Positions 43,167-52,353 of a stretch of 64,000 nucleotides of DNA are shown in pieces. Origin of the DNA: JAWLHJ01 sp039587535 (lineage in GTDB: Bacteria > Gemmatimonadota > Gemmatimonadetes > Longimicrobiales > Gaopeijiaceae); the NCBI GenBank assembly GCA_039587535.1, contig JBDHIF010000007.1, forward strand, positions 76,961 to 140,960. Direction: 5' to 3'. Under the pieces are notes generated by a model. It did no database searches. It was given only the letters and a program-made list of their open reading frames with translations, and was not told the DNA's origin. Made by a program: the position numbers and the translations under genes. How positions within the stretch are numbered: position 1 is the first letter of the stretch; each line of letters begins with the position of its first letter.

Positions 43167-44243
43167 TCAGGCACTGTCCGTCAGGGCTTCCATACGCGCC
43201 ACCCCGTCGAGCCCGACGATCGCGTGCACCACTTCGTCGGCGAGGCCGACGGGGAACCAGTGGCCCAGTTCTGCGAGCACCGTGAACGACGCGCGAGCCT
43301 CCGAATAGGCCCGCTCGAGCACGGCCCGGGCGGAGTCGCGGAAGGTCGTTTCCACCGTACCCGAGGCCACGTTCCCGGTCTGCAGGGCCACGTTCAAGGC
43401 CGCTCGCTCTGCTTCGGATCCCCGGTGATGGATCTGCGAGGTGAGGAGATTGTGGCTCCGCCGGCCGATGTCGAACTCGAAGTCCGTCAGGTCGTCGACG
43501 ATCTGGAACGCCGTACCCAGCTGGGCGACCGCGGCCTCCGCGGCGCTCAGCCTCGCTCCCCCGTCATCGTCCTCCAACACGGCTGGAGCTGCGAAGGCCA
43601 GCGCGAACAGCGCCCCACCCCGCACCCGATGTACACGCTGCACCATCGTTTCCGGATCAGGAATCTCCTCTACCCCGCCCTCCTCGGAGCCCTCCAGGGC
43701 CCCGATGGCCGCCATGCGGTCCAGCAGGGCGTTCTGTATCCGGGCCAGCTGATCGCGGGTCAACACGTCCTGGTCCTCGGCCCGATCCAGCGTCCTACGC
43801 TGCAGCCTCTCGAACGCCATGAGCTGCAGGATCGACATGAACCGAGGCCCCGCATGCGGGAGGAGCGGTAGCAGCGATTTCTCCTGGTCGTCGAAGAGGT
43901 TGTCTGCAGCGGTGATGGTGCCCTTGATACAGAAGTTCAGCTCGGTGTAAAGGCGAAGTCGGTTGACCGGCACATCGAGGGCACGAAAGATCGACCGGAA
44001 GAGGATGAGGAAGAAATATTCCTGCAAGAAGTGAAGGCCTTCCGGTGTCGTGACCTCGTCGGCCGAGGGCACATGGGGGACCTCCGTCCGGTATGCCTCG
44101 CCCAGAACCGCTTCCAGGTCGGCGTAGACCTCCCGCACTGCGTCGGCCTGAGCCTCCATGTCGGGAGCCAGCCCGGACCAGACGCCTTCCTCCGCCAGGA
44201 GACGGACCGCCTCACGGGATCGGAACACGGGGGAGAGGGTCAT
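43167..44243 (-). CDS. Class I isoprenoid synthase-like protein, product unknown
   Basis: 358 residues, predicted all-helical. Two Asp-rich segments, DNLFDDQEKS (about residue 113) and FQIVDDLTDFEFDIGRRS (about residue 243), sit where polyprenyl synthases have the DDxxD motifs, but the first motif is atypical (DNxxDD) and the rest diverges from IspA in this window. It may be a prenyltransferase, a terpene-related enzyme or a non-catalytic relative. It ends 205 bp before groES and begins 72 bp after coaX. Confidence 0.7.
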   Translation of the reverse strand: MTLSPVFRSREAVRLLAEEGVWSGLAPDMEAQADAVREVYADLEAVLGEAYRTEVPHVPSADEVTTPEGLHFLQEYFFLILFRSIFRALDVPVNRLRLYTELNFCIKGTITAADNLFDDQEKSLLPLLPHAGPRFMSILQLMAFERLQRRTLDRAEDQDVLTRDQLARIQNALLDRMAAIGALEGSEEGGVEEIPDPETMVQRVHRVRGGALFALAFAAPAVLEDDDGGARLSAAEAAVAQLGTAFQIVDDLTDFEFDIGRRSHNLLTSQIHHRGSEAERAALNVALQTGNVASGTVETTFRDSARAVLERAYSEARASFTVLAELGHWFPVGLADEVVHAIVGLDGVARMEALTDSA

Positions 44244-44315
44244 GCGCTTCTCGAGTGTGCGTTCACGGTAGACGCCCGTCCGGGCGCGATTCCAGAACGG
44301 TGAATGTAGTGGCGG

Positions 44316-45107
44316 TCACGGCGACGGGGACACCCTGCCATCGAGATATGCGCCAGCCATGGCGAGTCCGTAAAGCGTGAGGAACGGCTCAACGAAAGCC
44401 GCGGTCTCCAAGTAGGGTCCAATGGACCTGGCGAAGCCGCCTGTCACCACCACCCGCGCGTCGGGCCGACCCCACTCGTCCAAGATTCCCCGTACGATTC
44501 CGTCAACGCCGCCCACCGCCTGGTAGAAGACCCCGCTCTGGATACAGGTTTCCGTCCGACGTCCGATCACACGATCCGGCGGCACCAACTCGACCCGTGG
44601 GAGCTTTGCGGTCCGGGCCGCCAGCCAATCCAGCCCCGCGGCCAAGCCTGCAGCGATCACACCTCCCAGGAAGACCCCTTCCGACGTGATGCAATCGAAG
44701 GTCGTCGCGGTACCGAGGTCCACGACAATCGTGTCTTCGTGATATAGCTCCCGGGCGGCCAATGTATTCACGATGCGGTCCGCGCCCACAGTCATGGGCT
44801 CGTCCACGTCGAGCCGAATGGGAAGGCCCGAGGACGGCCCCACCTCGTGCACGGAGCCGGAGACGATCCTCTTCAGCGTTCCTGCCCAGACCTGATTCAC
44901 CGACGGAACGACGGACCCGATGACGCCGCTCTCGATGGCATCCTCGTCGATCTCGTCACCCTGGAGGAAGGCGCGCACCAGTGCTCGCATTTCGTCGGAG
45001 GTCCGAGGCACGCCCGAGCTGACGCGCCAGTGAGACACGAGCTCGGTCGTACCGGACACGAGGCCTACGACGGTTTCCGTGTTCCCCACGTCGACAACGA
45101 GTCGCAC
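44316..45107 (-). CDS. coaX: Type III pantothenate kinase
   Basis: First committed step of CoA synthesis. The 263 residues have the ASKHA-fold phosphate motif LVVDVGNTETVVGL, the pantothenate site VGADRIVNTLAA and DLGTATTFDCIT. It follows birA by 27 bp; the birA-coaX pairing is frequent in bacteria. Confidence 0.95.
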   Translation of the reverse strand: MRLVVDVGNTETVVGLVSGTTELVSHWRVSSGVPRTSDEMRALVRAFLQGDEIDEDAIESGVIGSVVPSVNQVWAGTLKRIVSGSVHEVGPSSGLPIRLDVDEPMTVGADRIVNTLAARELYHEDTIVVDLGTATTFDCITSEGVFLGGVIAAGLAAGLDWLAARTAKLPRVELVPPDRVIGRRTETCIQSGVFYQAVGGVDGIVRGILDEWGRPDARVVVTGGFARSIGPYLETAAFVEPFLTLYGLAMAGAYLDGRVSPSP

Positions 45108-45134
45108 GAGGCTGCTCCTTCGGTCAGGGTATCT

Positions 45135-45887
45135 TCAAGCGGGCCGGACACTCCCGGCCCGGACGTGTATCCGGCGTCCATCCTCCCGCTCCAACACCAG
45201 TGCACCGTCGTCCGCGATGCCGACTGCACGCCCTCGGCCGTGCTGCGTCGTGATCACCGGGCGACCCGCCAGCGCATCCCTCTCGGATAGCGCCTGGCGT
45301 TCCTCCACGCTCAACAAGGGCGTTGCCGCGGCAAGGCGGCCTCTCAGCGCCGTCAGGAGCGCGCCCGCCAGAGCCGCACGATCAGGAATGCGGCCCCAGG
45401 CTGACTCCAGAGTCGTGGCGCGCTTGGCGAGCGTTTCGGCGAATCCCCCGGGCGGGGCTCGCGTGTTGATACCGACACCCGCCACCACCAAGGAGCGGAC
45501 ACCCTCGCAGAGGATGCCGGCCACCTTGCGGTCCGAGATCGTCACATCGTTTGGCCACTCGATGCGTGCACGGAGTCCAGGACAGGTTCGTTCGATCGCT
45601 TCCGTGGCGGCCAGCCCGACGAGCAAGGGTAAGTGCGTGGCGGATGGAACGGGCAACAGGACCGACAACCAGAGCCCGGAGCCCGGGGCCGAGACCCACT
45701 CTGCGCCCGTGCGCCCGCGCCCTGCGGTCTGCTCTTCGGCCACCACGGTCGTGTACGGGCCCCATCCCTCCTCGGCCAGCGCTCGAGCGCGGTCGTTGGT
45801 GGATCCCACGGTCGCATGGATCTCGAGGCGGGGAAGTCGCCATAGATCGCTCCAGAACCCGATCGGTCGTCCTTCCCAGATCTCCAC
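45135..45887 (-). CDS. birA: Biotin--[acetyl-CoA-carboxylase] ligase, no repressor domain
   Basis: Attaches biotin to carboxyl-carrier proteins. I set the start at the GTG at 45887 (AGGAG 5 nt upstream, first residues VEIWEGRPIGFWSDLW), giving 250 aa. Catalytic features are GSTNDRARALAEEG, the biotinyl-AMP loop AGRGRTGAEW and IEWPNDVTISDRKVAGIL. No N-terminal winged-helix is present, so it is a ligase only. It starts 11 bp after the uppP stop. Confidence 0.93.
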   Translation of the reverse strand: MEIWEGRPIGFWSDLWRLPRLEIHATVGSTNDRARALAEEGWGPYTTVVAEEQTAGRGRTGAEWVSAPGSGLWLSVLLPVPSATHLPLLVGLAATEAIERTCPGLRARIEWPNDVTISDRKVAGILCEGVRSLVVAGVGINTRAPPGGFAETLAKRATTLESAWGRIPDRAALAGALLTALRGRLAAATPLLSVEERQALSERDALAGRPVITTQHGRGRAVGIADDGALVLEREDGRRIHVRAGSVRPA

Positions 45888-45898
45888 GTCAGCTCCTG

Positions 45899-46681
45899 TC
45901 AGGTCAGCCACAGCCAACCCAGAAACAGCCCGCCCACGAGCCAACAGTACGGTGCGAAGTAGTGGAAGGATTCCCGCGCGAGCACGGCGACGAAGGTTCG
46001 GATCGCCAGTACGCCCGTAACGCCGGCGGCCACCGCCCCAGTGAGGAGCACGGGTCCGGCCACGCCGATTCCACCCTGAACGTCCGGAATTTGGAGGATC
46101 GCCGCGCCCGCAATGACCGGGACGGACATGAGGAAGGAGAATGCAGCCGCCTCCCTCGCCTGGATGCCGAGCCAGAGGGCCGCCACCACCGTGGCGCCGG
46201 CACGGCTGATGCCCGGGACGAGCGCGAACGCCTGCGCGCAACCGATGAGGAAGGCCGCCATCCACCCCGGGCGCTCCTGCACCGCCCTCGAGATGGCCGA
46301 ACGGCTCGTCCACAGGAAGCAGCCGGTCACCAGGAGGGCCACGCCCGGTGCCGCCGGGACATCGAAGAGCGCTTCGATGGGATCTCTCGCAAGCACGCCC
46401 AGCAGTCCGGCGGGAACGGTCGCAACGGCGAGCAGCATCAGGTAGCGGACGGCCTCGGGGTCCCTACGGGCCACCCCACCCGCCAGCTGGCCCACTCGGT
46501 TACGGTAGACGACAAGCACCGAAAGCAGCGTGGCAGCGTGAACGGTGATTTCGAAGAAGACCCCCTGGATCGCGACGCCGAGCACCGCCTGGGTGATCAC
46601 GAGGTGCCCGGAACTCGACACGGGGAGGAACTCCGTGGCTCCCTGAACGATTCCCAGGATCAGCGACTCCCAAGCCGTCAC
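45899..46681 (-). CDS. uppP: Undecaprenyl-diphosphatase UppP
   Basis: Membrane phosphatase that recycles the C55 carrier for peptidoglycan and O-glycans. The 260 residues have seven to eight membrane segments and both catalytic motifs: QGATEFLPVSSSGHLVI and PGISRAGATVVAAL. It starts in a 4-bp overlap with bshA. Confidence 0.97.
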   Translation of the reverse strand: MTAWESLILGIVQGATEFLPVSSSGHLVITQAVLGVAIQGVFFEITVHAATLLSVLVVYRNRVGQLAGGVARRDPEAVRYLMLLAVATVPAGLLGVLARDPIEALFDVPAAPGVALLVTGCFLWTSRSAISRAVQERPGWMAAFLIGCAQAFALVPGISRAGATVVAALWLGIQAREAAAFSFLMSVPVIAGAAILQIPDVQGGIGVAGPVLLTGAVAAGVTGVLAIRTFVAVLARESFHYFAPYCWLVGGLFLGWLWLT

Positions 46682-47814
46682 CGCCTCCCCTCCTCGATGA
46701 CCCGCCTATAGAGGTCCTCGTACCGGGAAACCACTCCCGACGCGGAGAAGCGGGTCAAGGCCCGCTCCCGAGCGGCTGCAGCGATTCGGTCCCGATGGCG
46801 CCGGTCGGTCAGGAGGCGGATTCCCGCTTGGGCCATCTCCTCCACGGCGCCTGGCGCGAACAGGTGACCACTGACGCCATTCTCGATGACCTCGGTGAGT
46901 CCGCCGGTATTCGACGCAACCACCGGGGCCCCGGATGCCATGGCCTCCAGAGCGGCGAGCCCGAAGGACTCGTTCTCGGAGGGCAAGAGAAAGAGGTCTG
47001 CGCATGGCAGGAGCTCATCCACGGAAGCGTGCTTACCCAGGAAGAGAACGTCGTCACGCACACCCAGATCGTCGGCGCGTTGGGCTGCCCTGGGGCGTTC
47101 CGGGCCGTCCCCGACAAAGACCATGCGCGCGGGGACCTTCGCCCGAATCCGGGCAAACACTTCGACCACATCCTCGACCCGCTTAACGGCACGGAAGTTG
47201 GAGACATGCATTACGATGGGCTCGCCCCCGGGAGCGAGGCTCGCGCGGTGGCAGGGCTCGCGCCCGGGTCGAAACAGGTCCGTATCGACGAAGTTGGGGA
47301 TCACCTCGATACGCTCGGCCGGGACATTGAAGTCACGGACGGTCTCCCGCTTGAGATAATCGGAAACGGCGGTCAGACCGTCCGACTGCAGGATGGAGAA
47401 CTGGGTTATCGCCTGAAAGGAAGGATGGAGCCCCACCAGCGTGATGTCGGTGCCGTGCAGCGTGGTGACGATACGGAGCTCGCGCTCCCCCCGAAGCATC
47501 TCTCTGGCGAGAAACGCCGATGCTGCGTGGGGAATCGCGTAGTGCATGTGCACGAGATCGAGTCCGTACTTGCGAGCCGCATCGTGCATCGCGACCGCCA
47601 GCGCCAAAGAGTACGGTGGGTGCTCGAAGAGCGGATATCCGGCCATCTCCACCTCGTGGAAATAGACCCTCTCTCGATACCCAGACAGCCGGAAGGGTTG
47701 GTCGTACGTCACGAAGTGCACCTCGTGGCCGCGGTCGGCCAGCAGGAGTCCCAGCTCTGTCGCGATGGCCCCTGAGCCGCCGTACGTCGGGTAGCACGTG
47801 ATGCCGAGCTTCAT
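46678..47814 (-). CDS. bshA: Bacillithiol synthase glycosyltransferase BshA
   Basis: GT4 enzyme that joins UDP-GlcNAc and L-malate, the first step to the thiol bacillithiol. The ATG at 47814 opens the characteristic MKLGITCYPTYGGSGAIATE. Also seen are HMHYAIPHAASAFLARE, LHGTDITLVG and the EX7E motif SENESFGLAALEAMASGAP. 378 aa is the normal length. Neither BshB nor BshC is in the window. It overlaps miaA and uppP by 4 bp each. Confidence 0.92.
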   Translation of the reverse strand: MKLGITCYPTYGGSGAIATELGLLLADRGHEVHFVTYDQPFRLSGYRERVYFHEVEMAGYPLFEHPPYSLALAVAMHDAARKYGLDLVHMHYAIPHAASAFLAREMLRGERELRIVTTLHGTDITLVGLHPSFQAITQFSILQSDGLTAVSDYLKRETVRDFNVPAERIEVIPNFVDTDLFRPGREPCHRASLAPGGEPIVMHVSNFRAVKRVEDVVEVFARIRAKVPARMVFVGDGPERPRAAQRADDLGVRDDVLFLGKHASVDELLPCADLFLLPSENESFGLAALEAMASGAPVVASNTGGLTEVIENGVSGHLFAPGAVEEMAQAGIRLLTDRRHRDRIAAAARERALTRFSASGVVSRYEDLYRRVIEEGRR

Positions 47815-48806
47815 CCCTCGACTCCCTTGCCACTTCGGTTCGCATGGGTGGCGCCCGTACGGTCCAGCCACGCCTCCATCGCTTGCCGGACCCGCTCTTC
47901 GATGGGCGCGGTAGCGTCGACACGGACGGCGCTCGCGGGGAGCTGATGCCGAAACCAGGTGATCTGGCGCCTGGCGTAACGTCGGGTCGCTACGCGGATC
48001 CGTTCCTTCGCCTCCTCCAGGGACGCACGCCCCTCGAGGTACTCGATCATCTCACGGTACCCCGTCGCACTCATGCCCGGGCTATCTGTATGAAAGCCGG
48101 CATCCAGCAAACCCCTAACCTCTTCGACGAGCCCACGTTCCAGCATCCTGGTGACGCGCTGCGAGATCCGCCGATCCAACTCCTCCCTCGGCACCTCGAG
48201 CGCCACGATGACGCCCGGGATCGGAGCGCCCTCCGCAGGGGCGGCCTCGTGCCACCACGACAGGGGGCGTCCGGAGAGGAGCGCTACCTCGATGGCTCGC
48301 CCCATGCGCTGCGGTCCGCCCGCGACAGCCAGCTCGGCGCGTACTGGATCGAGAACCCGTACCCACGCCTCCAGCCTCTCTCGTGGCTGCCCGGCCAGCC
48401 ATGCACGGAGTCGCTCCAGTCGTCCCTGGTCCAGGACCGGTTCCTGGAACATCGGCTCCATGACGGCCCTCAGGAAGAAGCCCGTGCCGCCCACCAGGAG
48501 CGGGATACGCCCCCTGCTCTCGATCTCGGGAATCCACCGACGCGCATCCCGAGCGAACTGCCCGGCGGAATAACGTTGCGCCGGATCCACCAGATCGAGG
48601 CCGTGATGAGGAATGCTCCTCCTCGCCTCGGCGCTCACCTTGTCCGTCCCGACATCCATCCCTCGGTACACCTGCCGAGAATCCATGGACACGATCTCGA
48701 CGTCGAGACACCGAGCGAGGGCCTCGGACAGCTCTGTCTTGCCCGACGTCGTGGCACCGACGATCGCGAGGAAACGCGGGTCTGGAGACGCCGGGGGGGT
48801 GCTCAC
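47811..48806 (-). CDS. miaA: tRNA dimethylallyltransferase
   Basis: Adds dimethylallyl to A37 of tRNAs reading UNN codons. The 331 residues have the P-loop IVGATTSGKTELSEALA, the DSRQVYRGMDVGTDK block, the LVGGTGFFLRAVM segment and the C-terminal TRRYARRQITWFRHQ. It is coupled to mutL (4-bp overlap), the same mutL-miaA order as in Proteobacteria. Confidence 0.97.
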   Translation of the reverse strand: MSTPPASPDPRFLAIVGATTSGKTELSEALARCLDVEIVSMDSRQVYRGMDVGTDKVSAEARRSIPHHGLDLVDPAQRYSAGQFARDARRWIPEIESRGRIPLLVGGTGFFLRAVMEPMFQEPVLDQGRLERLRAWLAGQPRERLEAWVRVLDPVRAELAVAGGPQRMGRAIEVALLSGRPLSWWHEAAPAEGAPIPGVIVALEVPREELDRRISQRVTRMLERGLVEEVRGLLDAGFHTDSPGMSATGYREMIEYLEGRASLEEAKERIRVATRRYARRQITWFRHQLPASAVRVDATAPIEERVRQAMEAWLDRTGATHANRSGKGVEG

Positions 48807-50599
48807 GACCGACCGAACTTCCGCGCCAGCTCGGTCCCCGACAAGCGGACGATGGTGGGCCGGCCGTGCACGTCGTGGTGGGGCATGCGCGTCGCGAAGA
48901 GTTGGTCGAACAGCTCCTGCATCTCCGCGTCACTCAGACGTTGGCCGGCCTTGATGGCGCTCTTGCACGCGAAGGTCATGGCAATCCGCTCGTGCTGGTT
49001 CCGAGCCGACCGGACGAGATCGGAGCCGTGGGTCAACTCGTCGATCATCTCCCGGAACGCCCGCTCCGCATCGAAATATCGATGTGGATTCGGGACCGCG
49101 TGTACGATGATCGAGTCTCCTCCGAAGCTCTCCACTTCAAAGCCCGAGCGCTCCAACAGGCCGGAAAGCTCCTCCACACAGCGCAGCTCCGGAGGCGTCA
49201 GGCGGAGCGTGAGGGGAAAGAGGAGATGTTGCCCCTCCTGCCCTCCTCTCTCGTACGCGTCCATGAGCCTCTCGAAGAGGATCCGTTCATGGGCAGCGTG
49301 TTGGTCGACGATCATGACGCCGTCGCGGGTTTCAGCGAAGACGTAAGTGTCCAGAACCTGCCATAGTCGAGGTTTCGATCCCTTCGCGGGAAGCGAGCTC
49401 GGCGACACTCCCGCCCCTGACGGAGCATCTGTCTCCGACGCGGCGTCCCCCAAGGGCCCGGAGGCGCGGCCAGCCGGCGTTACCGCGCTGGCGAAGAGGG
49501 CCATCTGCTGTTCAGGACCACCGCCCTTCTTCAACGGTTTTCGAGGCTCCCGCTCGTTGACCTTGATCGGGGGAGCAGCGGTGTCCGTGCGGTAACGTGC
49601 CCCGCTGTCCTCGCCCTCCATGGCGGTCCGGACCGCTCGCTCCACCAGTGCTTCGACCCGTCCTTGCTCACGAAAGCGCACTTCGGCCTTTGCGGGGTGG
49701 ACGTTCACGTCCACGTCCCCGTCAGGGACCGTCAGGTAGAGGAAGGTCCACGGGCGGATCCCCTCGGCGATGGTGGTGCGGTAGCCCCTCAGGGCTGCCT
49801 GTCCCAGAGCCGTGGCTCGGAACGGACGCCCGTTCACGGCAAGGAAGCTCCTGCGAACGCCTGCGCGTGCCGCGTCCGGGCGCTGCACGAGACCACGTAT
49901 CTCGTAACCATCGTCTTCTGCGTACACGCCGATGAGGGTCGCTGCCGACTCAGCGCCCCATACCTGCGCGATACGGCTACCGGCATCAGGGGCCCCGTCC
50001 AGCTCGAGGAGTGGACGCTGATCCGAGGTGAGGAGGAAGGACACCGCAGGATTGGCCAGAGCGAGTTGGGTGACCGCATCGCTCACGGCACGGGTCTCCG
50101 CGGAAACCGCTTTCAGGAACTTGGATCGGGCAGGCGCGTTGTAGAACAGATTCTGCACCTCGACCGTGGTTCCTCGACGCCGCGCTACGTCGGCGACTTC
50201 ATTGATCTGACCACCCGAGCACGAGATGCGCGTCCCCGTTTCGTCGTTGTCCGCGTAGGTCTCGAGGTTGAGGCGGCTCACAGCGGCGATGGACGGCAAT
50301 GCCTCGCCGCGGAACCCGAAGGTACGCACGCCCTTGAGATCCTCGGCCCGGGCGATTTTGCTCGTGGCATGGCGATCGAGGCACAATACGGCATCCTCCC
50401 TCACCATTCCGATCCCGTCGTCGCTCACCCGGATCCGGCGCTTCCCACCCCGCTCGACCAGCACGTCCACTCGGCCGGCGTGCGCGTCCAGGGCGTTTTC
50501 GACGAGCTCCTTCACGACCGACGCGGGACGCTCCACGACCTCGCCCGCCGCGATCTGGTTGGCCACGGCGTCCGGCAGGATATGAATTCGTCGGGTCAC
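48803..50599 (-). CDS. mutL: DNA mismatch repair protein MutL (with endonuclease motif)
   Basis: 598 residues from the GTG at 50599, which overlaps tatD by 4 bp. The N-terminal GHKL ATPase has IAAGEVVERPASVVKELVEN, DDGIGM and GFRGEALPSIAAVS. After a Pro/Ser-rich linker, the C-terminal domain carries the nuclease motif DQHAAHERILFE (DQHA-x2-E-x4-E), the CKSAIK segment and the HGRPT motif. So it is a MutL of the latent-endonuclease type, which fits a MutH-less organism. Confidence 0.96.
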   Translation of the reverse strand: MTRRIHILPDAVANQIAAGEVVERPASVVKELVENALDAHAGRVDVLVERGGKRRIRVSDDGIGMVREDAVLCLDRHATSKIARAEDLKGVRTFGFRGEALPSIAAVSRLNLETYADNDETGTRISCSGGQINEVADVARRRGTTVEVQNLFYNAPARSKFLKAVSAETRAVSDAVTQLALANPAVSFLLTSDQRPLLELDGAPDAGSRIAQVWGAESAATLIGVYAEDDGYEIRGLVQRPDAARAGVRRSFLAVNGRPFRATALGQAALRGYRTTIAEGIRPWTFLYLTVPDGDVDVNVHPAKAEVRFREQGRVEALVERAVRTAMEGEDSGARYRTDTAAPPIKVNEREPRKPLKKGGGPEQQMALFASAVTPAGRASGPLGDAASETDAPSGAGVSPSSLPAKGSKPRLWQVLDTYVFAETRDGVMIVDQHAAHERILFERLMDAYERGGQEGQHLLFPLTLRLTPPELRCVEELSGLLERSGFEVESFGGDSIIVHAVPNPHRYFDAERAFREMIDELTHGSDLVRSARNQHERIAMTFACKSAIKAGQRLSDAEMQELFDQLFATRMPHHDVHGRPTIVRLSGTELARKFGRS

Positions 50600-51390
50600 G
50601 CCAGCACCTGCTCGGCGTCGGTCAGTCCATAGAATCGGTTCGCGTTCCGCCACGTGAGGGCGGCCACCTCTTCGACACCGCGATTCAGATGTTTGGCCAC
50701 AGCCTCGGCAACATAGGGCACGTGGGCCGGCTCGTTACGGCGGCCCCGAACCGGGACGGGGGACAGGTACGGAGCATCGGTCTCGATGAGCAACCGATCC
50801 TCGGGGACGTCCCGCAGCAGATCGGTGGCCTGGAAGCTCTGGAACGACGCAATCCCGGAGAGGGACACGTACCACCCGGCGCGCATCGCCTCGGTGAACG
50901 CTTGAACGCCACCCGTGAAGCAGTGCAGCACCCCTCTCGTTCCCGGGGCCATGCCGCGCAGGGCGGCCGCGATGTCGTCGTCCGCATCCCTAGCATGCAC
51001 GACCACGGGCAGGCCGAGTTCCGCGCCGAGCCCTAGATGGGCATCGAAGAGGGAACGTTGCACCGACCGAGGGGAGTGGTCGTAGTGGTAATCCAGTCCG
51101 GTTTCTCCGACCGCCACGACCAGGCCCGGATACCCCTCGGCGAGTGATCGCAGCCGGGCGACGGCGTCACCGGCAGCCTCACCAGCCTGGTGGGGGTGGA
51201 CTCCGGCGGTGCTCCAGACGCCGGATGTTTCTCGGGCGAAGATCACGGCCTCCTCAGCGTCGGGCACGGTAGACGCGATAGTAACCACGCGGGCGACGCC
51301 GGCCTCTGAGGCCCTACGCAACACCGCCTCCCGGTCTTCCCGGAAGGCGGCGTCCGTCAAATGGCAATGAGTGTCGAAGTAACGGGTCAC
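50596..51390 (-). CDS. tatD: TatD-family metal-dependent hydrolase
   Basis: 264-residue TIM-barrel nuclease-like hydrolase. Metal ligands appear in FDTHCHLTD, GETGLDYHYDHSP, VVHARDAD and LIETDAPYLSP. The gene overlaps secF and mutL by 4 bp. TatD enzymes show 3'-5' exonuclease or D-aminoacyl-tRNA deacylase-like activity; the exact role is not deducible. Confidence 0.93.
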   Translation of the reverse strand: MTRYFDTHCHLTDAAFREDREAVLRRASEAGVARVVTIASTVPDAEEAVIFARETSGVWSTAGVHPHQAGEAAGDAVARLRSLAEGYPGLVVAVGETGLDYHYDHSPRSVQRSLFDAHLGLGAELGLPVVVHARDADDDIAAALRGMAPGTRGVLHCFTGGVQAFTEAMRAGWYVSLSGIASFQSFQATDLLRDVPEDRLLIETDAPYLSPVPVRGRRNEPAHVPYVAEAVAKHLNRGVEEVAALTWRNANRFYGLTDAEQVLA

Positions 51391-52343
51391 ACGGTCGCGG
51401 GCTGGGGTCGCTTCTTCTTCTCACCAGATCCACCGACACCCCACCGCTTCTGAATCTCGATGAGCGCAGGGGACGCCACGAACACGGACGAGTAGGTCCC
51501 TACGATCACACCGAGGATCAGGACGAGTGTGAAGTCACGGATGACGGCGCCACCGAGCACCAGCAGACAGAAGAGCACCGCCAGCGTCGTACCGGACGTC
51601 AGAATCGTACGCGGGAGCGTCTCGTTGATCGATTGGTTGACGAGGTCCACGGGATCACGCTTTCGCGCACCCTTCTTGCCCATGTTCTCCCGAATACGAT
51701 CGAAGACGACGATGGTATCGTTGAGCGAATACCCGACGATGGTCAGAAGCGCCGCCACGGTGGTCAGGGAGATCTCAACCCTGAACAGCGCCAGGAACCC
51801 GAGCGTGACCAGAATGTCGTGCATCGTGGCGATGACCGCCGCCGCTCCGAACCGGAGCTCGAAGCGGAAGGCCAGGTATACGAGGGTCGTTACGAAAGAG
51901 AACAGGATCGCGAGAGCGGCCTTCTGCTGTAGCTCGTTCCCGACCTTGGCCCCGACCAACTCCGTCCGAACCACCTCGAGCGCCTGGTTCGGCATCGCGG
52001 CGCGCACCTGCGACTCGATACCGGTCGCGACCTGCTCGATGGACGCGTCCTCTGCGATGGGCGCCCGGATGACGAATTCATTCTCCTCACCGAAGCGGGT
52101 GATCGGCGGTGCCTGCGCCCCGCCCAACGCCGAGCGCACGTCGCCGGCCGTCACTTCCCCGTCGAACCGGAGCTGAACGAGGGAGCCCCCGGTGAAGTCG
52201 ACCCCGTAGTTCTGCCAAGCGCCCACGGCCGCAATGTTCACCACCATGGCCGCGATGCCGGCGAGGATCAGGGCTGTGGAGAAGACATACGCCTTCTTCC
52301 GGGCTTCAATGAAGCGGAACGCGGCGTTGGTGAAGATTCTCAT
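51387..52343 (-). CDS. secF: Protein translocase subunit SecF
   Basis: Uses proton motive force with SecD to pull exported proteins. The 318 residues have a first membrane helix, the periplasmic P1-like domain (YGVDFTGGSLVQLRFDG), and five more helices including GYSLNDTIVVFDRIREN. It lies 10 bp downstream of secD. Confidence 0.97.
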   Translation of the reverse strand: MRIFTNAAFRFIEARKKAYVFSTALILAGIAAMVVNIAAVGAWQNYGVDFTGGSLVQLRFDGEVTAGDVRSALGGAQAPPITRFGEENEFVIRAPIAEDASIEQVATGIESQVRAAMPNQALEVVRTELVGAKVGNELQQKAALAILFSFVTTLVYLAFRFELRFGAAAVIATMHDILVTLGFLALFRVEISLTTVAALLTIVGYSLNDTIVVFDRIRENMGKKGARKRDPVDLVNQSINETLPRTILTSGTTLAVLFCLLVLGGAVIRDFTLVLILGVIVGTYSSVFVASPALIEIQKRWGVGGSGEKKKRPQPATV

Positions 52344-52353
52344 GGGGCTCTCT

